From positions 2,790,001 to 2,854,000 of the forward strand of contig JACKCR010000002.1 of NCBI GenBank assembly GCA_020633975.1: a stretch of DNA of 64,000 bases. Reading direction: 5' to 3'. Shown here one piece after another: positions 54,601 to 63,532 of the stretch. The first letter of the stretch is position 1. Each line of letters opens with the position of its first letter. The translations under genes were made by a program, and so were the position numbers. The DNA comes from Candidatus Eiseniibacteriota bacterium (GTDB lineage Bacteria > Eisenbacteria > RBG-16-71-46 > CAIMUX01). A model generated the notes under the pieces. It saw nothing but the letters and a program-made list of their open reading frames with translations, was not told the DNA's origin and did not search any database.

Positions 54601-55227
54601 ATGCTCCATCCCTGGACCCGCCTGAACTGGATGAGCGACGAAGTCGGCTACGGCGTCGTGGCCACTCGTTTCATTCCCAAGGGCACGATCATTTGGGCGC
54701 TGGATCCGCTGGACCAGGTCTTCACCTCCGACGAGGTCAAGAAGTTCGGCCCCCAGCTCTGGCCCACGCTCGAACGCTACAGCTACGTGAACGGCCAGGG
54801 ACTCCGCGTCCTCTGCTGGGATCACGGACGCTTCATGAACCACAGCTGTGACCCGGTGTCCTTGAGCCCCGGCGTGGACTTCGAGCTCACTGTTCGCGAT
54901 CTCCAGCCCGGTGACGAGATCACGTGCGACTACAGCTCGCTCAACCTGGAGCAGGACCTAGAGTGCCTCTGCCGAAGTCCGCACTGCCGGGGAAAGATCA
55001 GCAAGAGTCAGTTCGCAAAGCTGGCCCCGCTCTGGGATCGACAGCTTCGCGAGGCCGTCCAGGTGGTCAACCAGGTAGAGCAGCCGCTCCTTCCCTGGGT
55101 CAAGGAACGTGCACTGCTCGAACGATGGGCATCCCATCCGGACGAACTCCCGTCCGCCTACGGCCACATGACTCGGAAGCGCGACGCCGTCACACGGTCG
55201 GCCAAGAACGGGGTCCCATCGGCCTGA
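54601..55227 (+). CDS. SET-domain protein methyltransferase with post-SET motif
   Basis: This 208-residue protein has all SET signatures: G-Y-G-V-V-A-T (SAM-binding start), R-F-M-N-H-S-C-D-P (N-H-S-C core), G-D-E-I-T-C-D-Y (catalytic Tyr) and a post-SET C-L-C-R-S-P-H-C-R-G that would hold zinc with the N-H-S-C cysteine. The final ~65 residues are helical and of unknown role. SET enzymes methylate lysines, and bacterial ones act on own or host proteins. AGAGGG lies five bases before the ATG. It sits between the insertion sequence and a convergent MgtC-family gene, which may reflect acquisition by transfer. Confidence 0.82.
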   Translation: MLHPWTRLNWMSDEVGYGVVATRFIPKGTIIWALDPLDQVFTSDEVKKFGPQLWPTLERYSYVNGQGLRVLCWDHGRFMNHSCDPVSLSPGVDFELTVRDLQPGDEITCDYSSLNLEQDLECLCRSPHCRGKISKSQFAKLAPLWDRQLREAVQVVNQVEQPLLPWVKERALLERWASHPDELPSAYGHMTRKRDAVTRSAKNGVPSA

Positions 55228-55233
55228 CCTTCA

Positions 55234-55716
55234 CTACTTCTTCCGTTCTTCCCGCCTCGCATAGACCCCCCGCGCAAAGCCGCGGACGCGGGACTCGAGG
55301 AACTCCAGTCCCGTGAGGATGAGGACGGTGACGACTGAGAGCGCGATCGCGCCGGTGTGGAATCCGAACCCGATCGCCGCGCCGATGGACGCGAGGATCC
55401 AGATCACCGCCGCCGTCGTCACTCCATAGACCGCCTCCTGGCGGGTCATGATCACTCCGGCGCCGAGGAAGCCGATCCCGGTGACGATCTGGCCGAGCAC
55501 CCGGGTCGGGTCCCCCGTCTGCCCCGCGACGGCTCCTTCCACCGAGGATCCGAGGTGGACGAAGACCGATGTCCCGAGGCAGATGAGGGTGCTCGTCCGA
55601 ATACCAGCGGGCTTCCCTCGAAGCTGGCGTTCCAGACCTACGATCGATCCGCAGAGCACCGCTACTCCGACGGTCGTCCAGAAAGCCGCCGAGACAGGAT
55701 CGAGAGACGAGTTCAC
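55234..55716 (-). CDS. MgtC/SapB-family membrane protein
   Basis: This 160-residue protein starts at GTG 55716; the open frame continues upstream to 56127, but that part overlaps the regulator gene antiparallel to its coding sense and is not MgtC-like. Four to five hydrophobic helices carry the family motifs: G-L-E-R-Q-L-R-G-K-P-A-G-I-R-T, G-I-G-F-L-G-A-G-V-I and V-Y-G-V-T-T-A-A-V-I-W. MgtC-family proteins affect magnesium and phosphate stress and membrane ATPase activity. It converges on the SET-domain gene, with stops only six bases apart. Confidence 0.85.
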   Translation of the reverse strand: MNSSLDPVSAAFWTTVGVAVLCGSIVGLERQLRGKPAGIRTSTLICLGTSVFVHLGSSVEGAVAGQTGDPTRVLGQIVTGIGFLGAGVIMTRQEAVYGVTTAAVIWILASIGAAIGFGFHTGAIALSVVTVLILTGLEFLESRVRGFARGVYARREERKK

Positions 55717-55789
55717 GCCGCACCCCGCGTTTGGTCGATATGAGGCATTCGTTAGCGGCGGCACGATAGCATGGAAGCAGGCGGCTCCT

Positions 55790-56575
55790 CTACTCCCCGA
55801 GCAACCGCGCAAGCGCCTCCGGATACCGCCTCGAGAGGACGAGGTTCGTGCCGTCCCTGAGCACGACGTCATAGTCGCCTCGCGCACGGGGCCGCAGTTC
55901 GGCGACACGGTCGATACGCACGAGGGTCGACCGGTGGATCCGGCAGAAGCGTTCCTCCCCCAACTGCGCTTCGAGCGCGGTGAGCGATGCGCGATGGAGA
56001 TGGGTGGCACTGCCGGTGTGGATCTCGACGTGGTTTCCTGCCCCAGCAACCCAGTCGATCGCGTCGACGTCGACGAAGTAGATCCGTCCGGATTCACGGA
56101 TCGCGATGCGCGGCTGCCTGGGGCCACCGACAGGCCCTGCGGCCCGCTCTTCCAGGAGTTTGAGGAGTCGAGTCCGATAGCTACCGGTCGGCATCTCCGG
56201 TCCGACTCGATCCTTCACGCGGGAGAGGGCCTCGGCGAACCGCTCGTCATCGAACGGCTTGAGCACGTAGTCCACCGCGTTGACCTCGAACGCATCGACG
56301 GCGTACTTCCCATAGGCCGTCACGAAGACGATCCACGGCATCTCATCGGGGGAGAGTTCGGCCAGAACCTCGAAGCCGTTCATCCCCGGCATCTCCACAT
56401 CGAGGAAGACGAGATCGGGATCGAGTTCACGAATCGCCTCGACGGCGTCACGACCGTTCCCGCACTCTCCCACGACTTCGACTTCGGAGTCGCTGGCGAG
56501 CAATACACGCACACTGGCCCGCGCGAGCGGTTCGTCATCCACGACCAAAACTCGAAGCGGTGACTCGGGTTTCAT
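55790..56575 (-). CDS. LytTR-type response regulator
   Basis: This 261-residue protein starts at ATG 56575, overlapping the kinase stop (ATGA). The receiver domain shows V-V-D-D-E-P-L, phospho-acceptor Asp in V-F-L-D-V-E-M-P-G and Lys in V-L-K-P-F. The C-terminal LytTR DNA-binding domain (about 155-255) has F-C-R-I-H-R-S-T-L-V-R and L-S-R-R-Y. LytTR regulators often control surface and extracellular functions. The longer frame to 56824 is the shadow of the kinase gene. Confidence 0.9.
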   Translation of the reverse strand: MKPESPLRVLVVDDEPLARASVRVLLASDSEVEVVGECGNGRDAVEAIRELDPDLVFLDVEMPGMNGFEVLAELSPDEMPWIVFVTAYGKYAVDAFEVNAVDYVLKPFDDERFAEALSRVKDRVGPEMPTGSYRTRLLKLLEERAAGPVGGPRQPRIAIRESGRIYFVDVDAIDWVAGAGNHVEIHTGSATHLHRASLTALEAQLGEERFCRIHRSTLVRIDRVAELRPRARGDYDVVLRDGTNLVLSRRYPEALARLLGE

Positions 56576-57759
56576 GAGGAAGCACGCTCCTCTGTGGACT
56601 TGGCCCCATTCGCGATCGTGCCCGACGTGGAACCCGGGTTGCCCCGCACGCCGATCCTCTCGGCAGGAACGCGCAGCCTGGCAACGACAAGCCCGTCCTC
56701 GTGGTGGAGGCCGAAGTCGGCGTGGTCGCCGTAGAGTCGCTCGACTCGGTCGCGCACGTTCTGTAGACCGATGCCGAAGCCCGAAGGCCGCTGCTCTTCG
56801 GCGCGCGCCGGGTTGCTCACACAAACTTCCAGCTCGTCGCGCTGCCTTCTCACCGACACTCGCACGGTGTTCTTCCCTTCCGGGACGCCTTGCCTCAGGC
56901 CGCCCATCCCGTGCAGCACGGCGTTCTCGACCAGCGGTTGGAGCAGCATGCTCGGGATCGACAGATCCTCCGTACCGGGCTCGACTTCGACGTGGACCTC
57001 GAGCCGATCACGAAAGCGGACCTGCTGGATCTCGAGATACTGCTGGACGAAATCCAGCTCCGTCGCCACGCGGACGAACGGTTCGTGTTCGGTCTCGAGT
57101 GCGTAGCGAAGGAGATCGCTCAAGCGAGACAGCACGCGAAGTGCTCCTTGCCGATCGTCGGTTCGGATGAGGCCGGCCACGGAGTTGAGCGCGTTGAAGA
57201 GGAAGTGGGGATGGAGCTGGCTTCGAAGCGTTCGGAGCTCGGAACGGACGAGCTCCTCCTGGATCTGCGCGTTGTGGAGCGCGAGGGCCGCGGTCCGCTG
57301 CTCCTGCGCGCGTCGATCCAGCACTCCCCAGAGCGCGTAGGCGGCCACGGTCAGCACCCAATAGATGAACGCCTCATTGAAGGCTCGATAGGGGTAGCTG
57401 CGTACCCCCGCCAAGACGTTCACGAACGGAGGCTGCCCGTACCAGAGCCTCAGAACGACGATGCTCGCCGGGAAGTAGATGGCCGTCCAAAGCGCGCTCG
57501 CAACGACGTGGATCCCGAACGCGACGGGCCACTTGCCTCGGTGAAGTGGGAACCGCCGGGCTAGCCAGAAGATCACCGGAACGACCGCGCCCCAGAGGAT
57601 CCAGACCGAGCCGAACTGGCCGACGGTGGCGAGCCAACTCATGGGGCCGGCTGCCCCGTCCAAGTAGTAACTCGAGGCACTGACGAGCGTGGTCAGGGCC
57701 CAGATGACCAAGAAGGCCGCGACCCCGAGCCGGATCGAGCGTGTTGAGGGGAGCTGCAT
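56572..57759 (-). CDS. LytS/YehU-family membrane sensor histidine kinase
   Basis: This protein of 395 residues starts at ATG 57759 with GAGGT six bases upstream; a longer frame to 57942 lacks support. Four transmembrane helices span about 12-150. The His_kinase domain has L-H-P-H-F-L-F-N-A-L-N-S with the phospho-acceptor His, followed by an HATPase domain with P-L-V-E-N-A-V-L-H and G-I-G-L-Q-N-V-R. It pairs with the LytTR regulator, with which it overlaps by 4 bases. It diverges from the NHL-propeller gene at 57951, a possible target. Confidence 0.88.
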   Translation of the reverse strand: MQLPSTRSIRLGVAAFLVIWALTTLVSASSYYLDGAAGPMSWLATVGQFGSVWILWGAVVPVIFWLARRFPLHRGKWPVAFGIHVVASALWTAIYFPASIVVLRLWYGQPPFVNVLAGVRSYPYRAFNEAFIYWVLTVAAYALWGVLDRRAQEQRTAALALHNAQIQEELVRSELRTLRSQLHPHFLFNALNSVAGLIRTDDRQGALRVLSRLSDLLRYALETEHEPFVRVATELDFVQQYLEIQQVRFRDRLEVHVEVEPGTEDLSIPSMLLQPLVENAVLHGMGGLRQGVPEGKNTVRVSVRRQRDELEVCVSNPARAEEQRPSGFGIGLQNVRDRVERLYGDHADFGLHHEDGLVVARLRVPAERIGVRGNPGSTSGTIANGAKSTEERASS

Positions 57760-57950
57760 CTGGACCTCAGAGTACCATGGCCCGCCCGACCCTTCGCACC
57801 AAGAGGAATCCCGCCCACACCGCGCAGAGTCCCGTCCGCACCACTCGCGTTGCCGACCCGGCCTCGGCGCCCGAGGATGACCTTCGTCTGGCCCAAACTG
57901 CGGTTCGGATGCCATCTGCCGGGGCTTCACACGAAGGAGCAAGTCTCGTC

Positions 57951-59132
57951 ATGCGTACTCTCGTCCAACTGATCTCTGTCAGTCTCCTACTCGGGATCGT
58001 GGCAGCGCCGTCGAACGCACAGCTCGTCGTAACCTTGGGTGACCGTCCGATCGGGATCGACGACGGCCTGACTCTGGACGCCGACGGAAACCTCTACGGC
58101 TCCAGCTTCATCAACGGCACGAACGGTCGGATCCGGATCGTGACGCCGCAAGGAATCGACTCCGTGTTCTGTACGCAGCTCGAGGGACCGCTCGGACACG
58201 ACTTCGGCCCCGACGGCACGCTCTATGTCGCCAGCTACTACCAGGGCACCGTGTCCGGTGTCGACGCGAACGGGGACGCAACCGTGCTCGTGAGTGGGAT
58301 CTCGCGTCCGTCCGGCGTCGTCTATGGGCCGGACGGCTATCTCTACGTCACGGAGTACGGCGTCCCCAACAACCACGGGACCTCGATCTACCGAGTCGGT
58401 CTCGACGGATCGATCGAACTCTTCGCCTCGGATCCTCTGTTCGACGGACCAGTCGGAGTCGACTTCGACGAAGCCGGCAACCTCTACGTGGGGAGCTTCA
58501 ATCGTGGGCACATCACCAGAGTGACCCCTGAGGGTGTCGTCGAGTTCTTGGCCACCGTCCCAGGGCCCGACGATTTCAACACCGGCTACATCGCCTACAA
58601 GAACGGCAACATCTACGCCACGGGCATCGGGACGCACAAGATCTACCGGCTCGACCTCGGTACCCTCGAGCTCTCCGACTACGCCGGCACTGGCGTTCTC
58701 GGCTATCAGGACGGAGACGCCGCCACCGCGCGGTTCTACCGGCCGAACGGACTCGTCATGTCCGCCGGCGGAGACACCCTCTACGTCTCGGAGTACGGCA
58801 ACAAGACGGTCCGGATGATCATCAGTGGTGACACGTCCAGTTCTCCGGAAGTCCATGGGGACGCGACAGCGCGTGTTCAGCTCGAGCAGAACGTCCCCAA
58901 CCCTTCGATCGGCATGACCTCGATCCGCTACGCGTTGGCGTCCTCCGAAGACGTCGTCTTCCAGGTGTTCGACGTGCAGGGTCGCGAGGTCTTGCGGGCG
59001 GAGGAGGGCATTCGGTCGGCGGGAAGTCACGTGCTCGACCTCGACACGCGTGATCTTGCGAACGGAATCTACACGTACAGACTGCGGGCCGGCGGCAAGA
59101 CCCTCTCCCGCCAGATGTCGATCGTTCGGTAA
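57951..59132 (+). CDS. Secreted NHL/SMP-30-like beta-propeller protein with C-terminal sorting domain
   Basis: This 393-residue protein starts at ATG 57951 with AAGGAG upstream; an earlier frame from 57741 lies in the leader. The signal peptide is about 1-23 (L-L-L-G-I-V-A-A-P-S-N-A-Q). Six or so blades have the repeat D-x-x-G-N-L-Y-V-x-S/T, for example D-A-D-G-N-L-Y-G and D-E-A-G-N-L-Y-V-G. The last ~80 residues form a FlgD-like sorting domain (Q-N-V-P-N-P-S ... Q-M-S-I-V-R). NHL propellers bind ligands or act as lactonases; no catalytic residues could be assigned. A bulged hairpin follows the stop. Confidence 0.8.
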   Translation: MRTLVQLISVSLLLGIVAAPSNAQLVVTLGDRPIGIDDGLTLDADGNLYGSSFINGTNGRIRIVTPQGIDSVFCTQLEGPLGHDFGPDGTLYVASYYQGTVSGVDANGDATVLVSGISRPSGVVYGPDGYLYVTEYGVPNNHGTSIYRVGLDGSIELFASDPLFDGPVGVDFDEAGNLYVGSFNRGHITRVTPEGVVEFLATVPGPDDFNTGYIAYKNGNIYATGIGTHKIYRLDLGTLELSDYAGTGVLGYQDGDAATARFYRPNGLVMSAGGDTLYVSEYGNKTVRMIISGDTSSSPEVHGDATARVQLEQNVPNPSIGMTSIRYALASSEDVVFQVFDVQGREVLRAEEGIRSAGSHVLDLDTRDLANGIYTYRLRAGGKTLSRQMSIVR

Positions 59133-59160
59133 CGAGGACCGCGGATCCGTCGGTCCCTCG
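59133..59160 (+). terminator. Hairpin directly after the NHL-propeller gene
   Basis: CGAGGACCG and CGGTCCCTCG pair with one bulged base over a 9-base loop, starting at the base after the TAA. No T-run follows, so it may be a processing or stability element rather than a full terminator. Confidence 0.35.
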
Positions 59161-59304
59161 AAGCAGGGACAGAGCGCCCCGGGCACGATCAGGACCCTGA
59201 GCTGCCCGGGGCCGTCTCCGCAACGGCGCACTGGTGGCCGAGTCTGGCCCTGGAACACACTCTCCCCGGACGGAGTACACTACGGGACTTCAGGGAGGTG
59301 ATCG

Positions 59305-59637
59305 ATGCCGTACGGATTCAGGTTGAAGTCGGCGACTCTCGTCGTGTCGGCGTTCGTCCTCGCCGCCGGACTCGGCGTCGCCTGGGTGGACACGCGTCCC
59401 AATTGGGACGACACCGGCGTCACCGTGTTCGCGATCCTACTGACTGCCGGAACCGGAGGACTCGCGGGGGTTCCCCCCTTCCTCTGCGCGCTCCTCGCGG
59501 CAGCGCCGCTCGTTCTAGCCGAGCTCTCGACAGGGGCAGCCGTGCTCGTTGCGGTGCCGATAGCGGTCGGAGCGGCATTGGCGGGAGCGTACCTTCGCCG
59601 ATTCGCGTTTCCGCCACGCCAGCCCGGACGCCGCTGA
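59305..59637 (+). CDS. Small three-helix membrane protein
   Basis: This 110-residue protein starts at ATG 59305, which is preceded by GGAGGTGAT, a near-perfect ribosome-binding site. Three hydrophobic helices (about 10-28, 38-58 and 60-95, the last possibly two) and a basic C-terminus are predicted. No family recognised. It converges on the secreted protein gene at 59754. Confidence 0.6.
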   Translation: MPYGFRLKSATLVVSAFVLAAGLGVAWVDTRPNWDDTGVTVFAILLTAGTGGLAGVPPFLCALLAAAPLVLAELSTGAAVLVAVPIAVGAALAGAYLRRFAFPPRQPGRR

Positions 59638-59753
59638 GCTGGAGAGATTACCCCGAGTTTCGAGACTCTTCCGCTTTCGTGCGCCGCGACTGTACGCCCG
59701 TTCTCCGGAGTGCGGAGCTGACCGCGGACACGCACCGCGCTCTACTCCAACGG

Positions 59754-61460
59754 TCACTGCCCGTAGGCCCAGGAACCCTCCACTACCGGAACACACCGGT
59801 CCTTTCCGGGGACATGCTGACATCTCCCGACGCGTCCCTTCACCTGGTAGTGAACCTCGCGACGACCGGCCCGCGGGAACTCCGGCCCCTCGTTGAGATG
59901 CATGTCGAGGGTGAAGGAGATCGGACGGTCTGCACGCCAGAGTTGATCGTAGCTGAAGCTCCGGTATGCGAACCCGATGACGTCGTCCGCGTCCGCCGCA
60001 TCGTCGAGGAGGTTCGTGATGCCGCCGGGCAGCCAGTAGATCGCCTCGTCGAGCTCCTCACCCGTCCCCGCATCCTTTGCCATCTGGGTCAGCTTGGAGC
60101 GGATCTGGTCGAGTACGGAGGAGTCCTCGGTTGCGACGTAGCCGCAGATCTCCGAGTCGTCCGCCGTGAGAACGGCATCCAGGTTCTGTCCGTTGCGAAT
60201 GAGTTGGATGGCGTCCGCGAGTTCCATGGACTGGATGCAGTTGTTCAGCTCGGAGCGGAGTCCTTGCACGAACGCGTCTCGCGCCGCTTCTGCCGCTTCG
60301 TCGGAGGTGGCATCCTCCTCCATCGCGAGAACGAGGACCCAGACCATCGTCGCGTTCGTCAACTGGCTGTAGTCGATCCGGAACCCGAAGAGCGCTTCGA
60401 GGAGCGGGTCGTCTGCCAGCTCGATGTTGATCGGTAGGATCTCCGACTCGAAGAGACCGACGTCGTCCGGGATCGTGATCGAATCACCGGAGCCAATCGA
60501 CCCGTTGTACTGTGGGATGTTTCCGTGCAGCGCCTTCCGCTTCGGGGTCGCGACGCGAACGGTGGAGTGAGAGAGATCGAGGACGTCCACGGTCGTCCCG
60601 TCCATGAAGATGACGAGCGGCACGATGCACGGCTCTTCGTCGTCCTCCTCGTCTGCCCGGATCAGTTCGAAGGTGTTGAGATCGACGAACACCGGCATCG
60701 GGGAGAAGAGTTCGGGATGGAGGCCCGCGGCAGTGAAACGAGTGGAACTCTCGTCCTTCTTGTAGACGATCCGTACGACCTGGCTCGACGCTCCTTGCGA
60801 ACCGGCGGGCACGACGCGGAGGTAGTAGGTCGAGGATCCACTTGGTGGAGGTGTGGTCGGGAGTCCCTCGCCGAGTGGCACCCGGAACAACGTCCAGCTC
60901 GTGCCGTCGGCTCTCGGGACATCGACGGTTCCGGTCGCGAGAACGTTGGAGGACGGGAAGGGAGTGCTCGCGAGCTGCCACGTGCCAGAACGAACGGGAG
61001 TGGTCGGCGTCCAGCGAAGAAGAACGGACTCGGGATCGTAGACGACCTTCTCGTTCCCCCACTGTTCGAACTCCTTGCCGAGGAGTTGCACCTGAAGCGG
61101 CGAGAGGAACTGGAGCTCGGGAGACGTCTCGCGCGCGACCATCCGCCCACTCGAAGTCTCATCCGTCGTCCCGATCGTCCCCCGGTGGCCCAACCCCGCC
61201 TGTCGGCCAGCGGTGGCTCGGGTACCCGATCCGGAGATCGCCACGCTCGAATGGAACAGGAGGGCGGTGACTGCGAGCGCGACCCACGCGGCCCAGAGAA
61301 AGCCGGGTGTGGGCATGGACCTGCGGTTGCAGGATCCGGTGCGGGATCGCTGCCGAAGACGGGATTGGGCACCCGAGCTATCAAGGTTGGTGGACCGCGC
61401 GGCGTATCCTAGCCCATTGGTTTCGTCATATCGGATCTGAGTCGATTCATCGAGTTTCAC
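59754..61460 (-). CDS. Secreted protein of unknown function
   Basis: This protein of 568 residues starts at GTG 61460 because GGAGGT lies five bases before it; ATG at 61502 is an alternative without such a site. A signal-anchor-like hydrophobic stretch lies at about residues 54-76. An N-terminal beta-sandwich-like part has a Ser/Thr/Pro-rich strand pattern; an acidic E-E-D-D-E-E patch is followed by a helical C-terminal domain containing E-A-A-R-D-A-F-V-Q-G. I do not recognise a family. It lies beside another minus-strand exported protein, with a gap of 188 bases. Confidence 0.55.
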   Translation of the reverse strand: MKLDESTQIRYDETNGLGYAARSTNLDSSGAQSRLRQRSRTGSCNRRSMPTPGFLWAAWVALAVTALLFHSSVAISGSGTRATAGRQAGLGHRGTIGTTDETSSGRMVARETSPELQFLSPLQVQLLGKEFEQWGNEKVVYDPESVLLRWTPTTPVRSGTWQLASTPFPSSNVLATGTVDVPRADGTSWTLFRVPLGEGLPTTPPPSGSSTYYLRVVPAGSQGASSQVVRIVYKKDESSTRFTAAGLHPELFSPMPVFVDLNTFELIRADEEDDEEPCIVPLVIFMDGTTVDVLDLSHSTVRVATPKRKALHGNIPQYNGSIGSGDSITIPDDVGLFESEILPINIELADDPLLEALFGFRIDYSQLTNATMVWVLVLAMEEDATSDEAAEAARDAFVQGLRSELNNCIQSMELADAIQLIRNGQNLDAVLTADDSEICGYVATEDSSVLDQIRSKLTQMAKDAGTGEELDEAIYWLPGGITNLLDDAADADDVIGFAYRSFSYDQLWRADRPISFTLDMHLNEGPEFPRAGRREVHYQVKGRVGRCQHVPGKDRCVPVVEGSWAYGQ

Positions 61461-61648
61461 GGAGACCTCCTCTGCTCTCGAGAGAAGGCCCCCAGGCGAC
61501 AAAAGCGAACGTGGCGCTCGCGCGGCCCGAGACTACGGCGCGGGGAACTCGTAGCAGATCACCGCCATCGAGCCCTTCTCGCTTCTCTTGACGCCCAAGT
61601 GACATCGGATCGTCGAGGGCGCCGCGACCGAGACGGCTCGCACGGGGT

Positions 61649-63265
61649 CTATTCGAGAGGCTCCACCGGCCCGGTGACCCTCAGCCAATCCACGAGCCCA
61701 CCGTCCACGTATCCGTACATGGTCCCGTCGGGAGAAAAGGCGTGTGCACTCGCGCCGCGACTCGTCGGAATCCAGGTGTCGACATCTCGTCCCGTCGCAT
61801 CCACGGTTCGTACGCGCGTGCTCTCCTCTACGTGGTTCCATCCTTCTCCGAAGCTCAGGTAGCGTCCACCGTTGCGCCACTGGGGCCCGTACACGTAGGT
61901 CGAACTCTCCTCGGCCACGACGAGCGTGGTTGGCTCCCCTCCTTCCGGAGGTACGAGAACGATCTTCTCATCCACCGCCACTGCGATCTGGTCCCCAGGC
62001 GCCCAGGAGACGCCATGGATGTGATCTCTGTCAGGCGCGGTGTAGACGAGCCTACTGTCGCCGTTGAATCGGGACACGACGTAGAGAGAGCCGCCCCCGC
62101 TCGTGACGCAGGCCAGATCGTATCCACTTGGGGACCACGCCGGTTTCACGGGATCGACAGCGTGCCGAAATGGAACGATCTGGATCTCGGCCCCGGCCCG
62201 AAGCTCCATCATGGCGAGAGCGTAGTTCGTGAACTCCGTCGAAGTCGGAGAAGGGGTAGTCCGCTGGACGAAAGCGACGTACCGACCGTTGGGCGAAATC
62301 GAAGGTCGAAACGCCCCCGGGAGCGAACTCGTCAGGTATGTCCGTTCACCTCCCAACGCTCGCTGGAGCACGAGACGAGATCGGAGAGGATCGTCATACG
62401 GAGCCCGCGAGTACACGAGATCCAATCCGTTCGGGTGCCAGCTGAACCCGTCGATCGAAGCCTTGTCTTCCCCATCGACCACCCAGCGCACCCAGCGCGA
62501 CGTTCGAACTTCCGCGAGGTTCGAGATCGCCGACCACGACGGGGGCGCAGCCGCCGACCGCACTGCGAAGTAGTACGTCGTCACGTAGTTGAGCCCCCTG
62601 ACCCACACCTCTTCCGGCCATCCAGGAGCGGCGGGCGTCGGCAGATTCGGGACGCGCCACGCCTCGTCCCAGGTCTCCTCTGTAAACGGCACGGTGGAGT
62701 AGCGAAGATCGTAAACGGTAGCGGCGCCTTCCGACACCTCGGGAGCCGACCACCCGAGGATGACCGTCGAAGAATCCGCGTAGCCGCCCAGATCCGTGAT
62801 CGCCGCGGGAGGAGCGAGACCGGTCACGTCGACTAGAGCCACGTCGGAGAGAGGCGAGCGGTTCCCTGCCTCGTCCTCGATGCGAAGCGCGAAGTTCCAA
62901 GAGCCGGCTGCGAGTCCAGTCGCTTCGCACTCCTGTGATTGGCCCGGGAGATAGCAATGGCCCGTCGCCGTGAGAACCGCGGAGTCCCACGTTTCGTCGG
63001 TCAAAGGAGCCATGGATCGCCGGATCTCGTATCCAGAGGCGCGCCCCTCGCGGCCGTTGTCGCCCGTCGACGTCCATTGGAAGTGAACGGCGGCCGGGCC
63101 GTCGGACTCGGCAACGAAGTCGGAAGGAGCCGCGGGCGCCGTCACATCGGCCGGGCTCGTAGAGGAGTCGTCGTTACACGCGTAGAGGAATACGACGACG
63201 GTGAGGAAGACGAGACCCACGGCGATCGTGTGAACGCGGAACGGAAGGCGGGAACGGTGCACCAT
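61649..63265 (-). CDS. Lipoprotein with fibronectin-type-III and TolB-like propeller domains
   Basis: This 538-residue protein has a lipobox F-L-Y-A-C at about 26-30, followed by N-D-D, so the mature protein should be lipid-anchored. Two fibronectin-III-like domains (about 43-255; A-A-V-H-F-Q-W-T and I-L-G-W-S-A-P) are followed by WD40/TolB-like propeller repeats with S-W-H-P-N-G, S-I-S-P-N-G-R-Y-V-A and A-W-S-P-S-G. Proteins of this design bind other proteins or sugars at the cell surface. No catalytic residues seen. Confidence 0.75.
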   Translation of the reverse strand: MVHRSRLPFRVHTIAVGLVFLTVVVFLYACNDDSSTSPADVTAPAAPSDFVAESDGPAAVHFQWTSTGDNGREGRASGYEIRRSMAPLTDETWDSAVLTATGHCYLPGQSQECEATGLAAGSWNFALRIEDEAGNRSPLSDVALVDVTGLAPPAAITDLGGYADSSTVILGWSAPEVSEGAATVYDLRYSTVPFTEETWDEAWRVPNLPTPAAPGWPEEVWVRGLNYVTTYYFAVRSAAAPPSWSAISNLAEVRTSRWVRWVVDGEDKASIDGFSWHPNGLDLVYSRAPYDDPLRSRLVLQRALGGERTYLTSSLPGAFRPSISPNGRYVAFVQRTTPSPTSTEFTNYALAMMELRAGAEIQIVPFRHAVDPVKPAWSPSGYDLACVTSGGGSLYVVSRFNGDSRLVYTAPDRDHIHGVSWAPGDQIAVAVDEKIVLVPPEGGEPTTLVVAEESSTYVYGPQWRNGGRYLSFGEGWNHVEESTRVRTVDATGRDVDTWIPTSRGASAHAFSPDGTMYGYVDGGLVDWLRVTGPVEPLE

Positions 63266-63532
63266 GGTGACCTCCTGCCAGGTCGAGATTCACAAAAACC
63301 TCATTCGACCTGTTTGCCCAACCCGCCGGGAGAGTAGATCTGAGGCGGACCCCGGTCAACCAACTCGGAATGGCCCCAGGGGCTCCGTGGCCCCCGCCCC
63401 TCGCCGGTGCGGCCAGCCGCTTGCACTGGGAGGCACCCCTTGTCCGAGATACCGAGATCAGCGTATAAGTCGTTGAACGCCTCCGATGGGTCCCGCTCCT
63501 GCCCGCATTTCGGGCTGCCACGCAACACCTCG
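63266..63532. other. 267-base divergent intergenic region
   Basis: It separates the lipoprotein gene (minus) from the membrane-protein gene (plus), so both promoters should lie here. No gene, RNA or strong hairpin was recognised. Confidence 0.4.
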
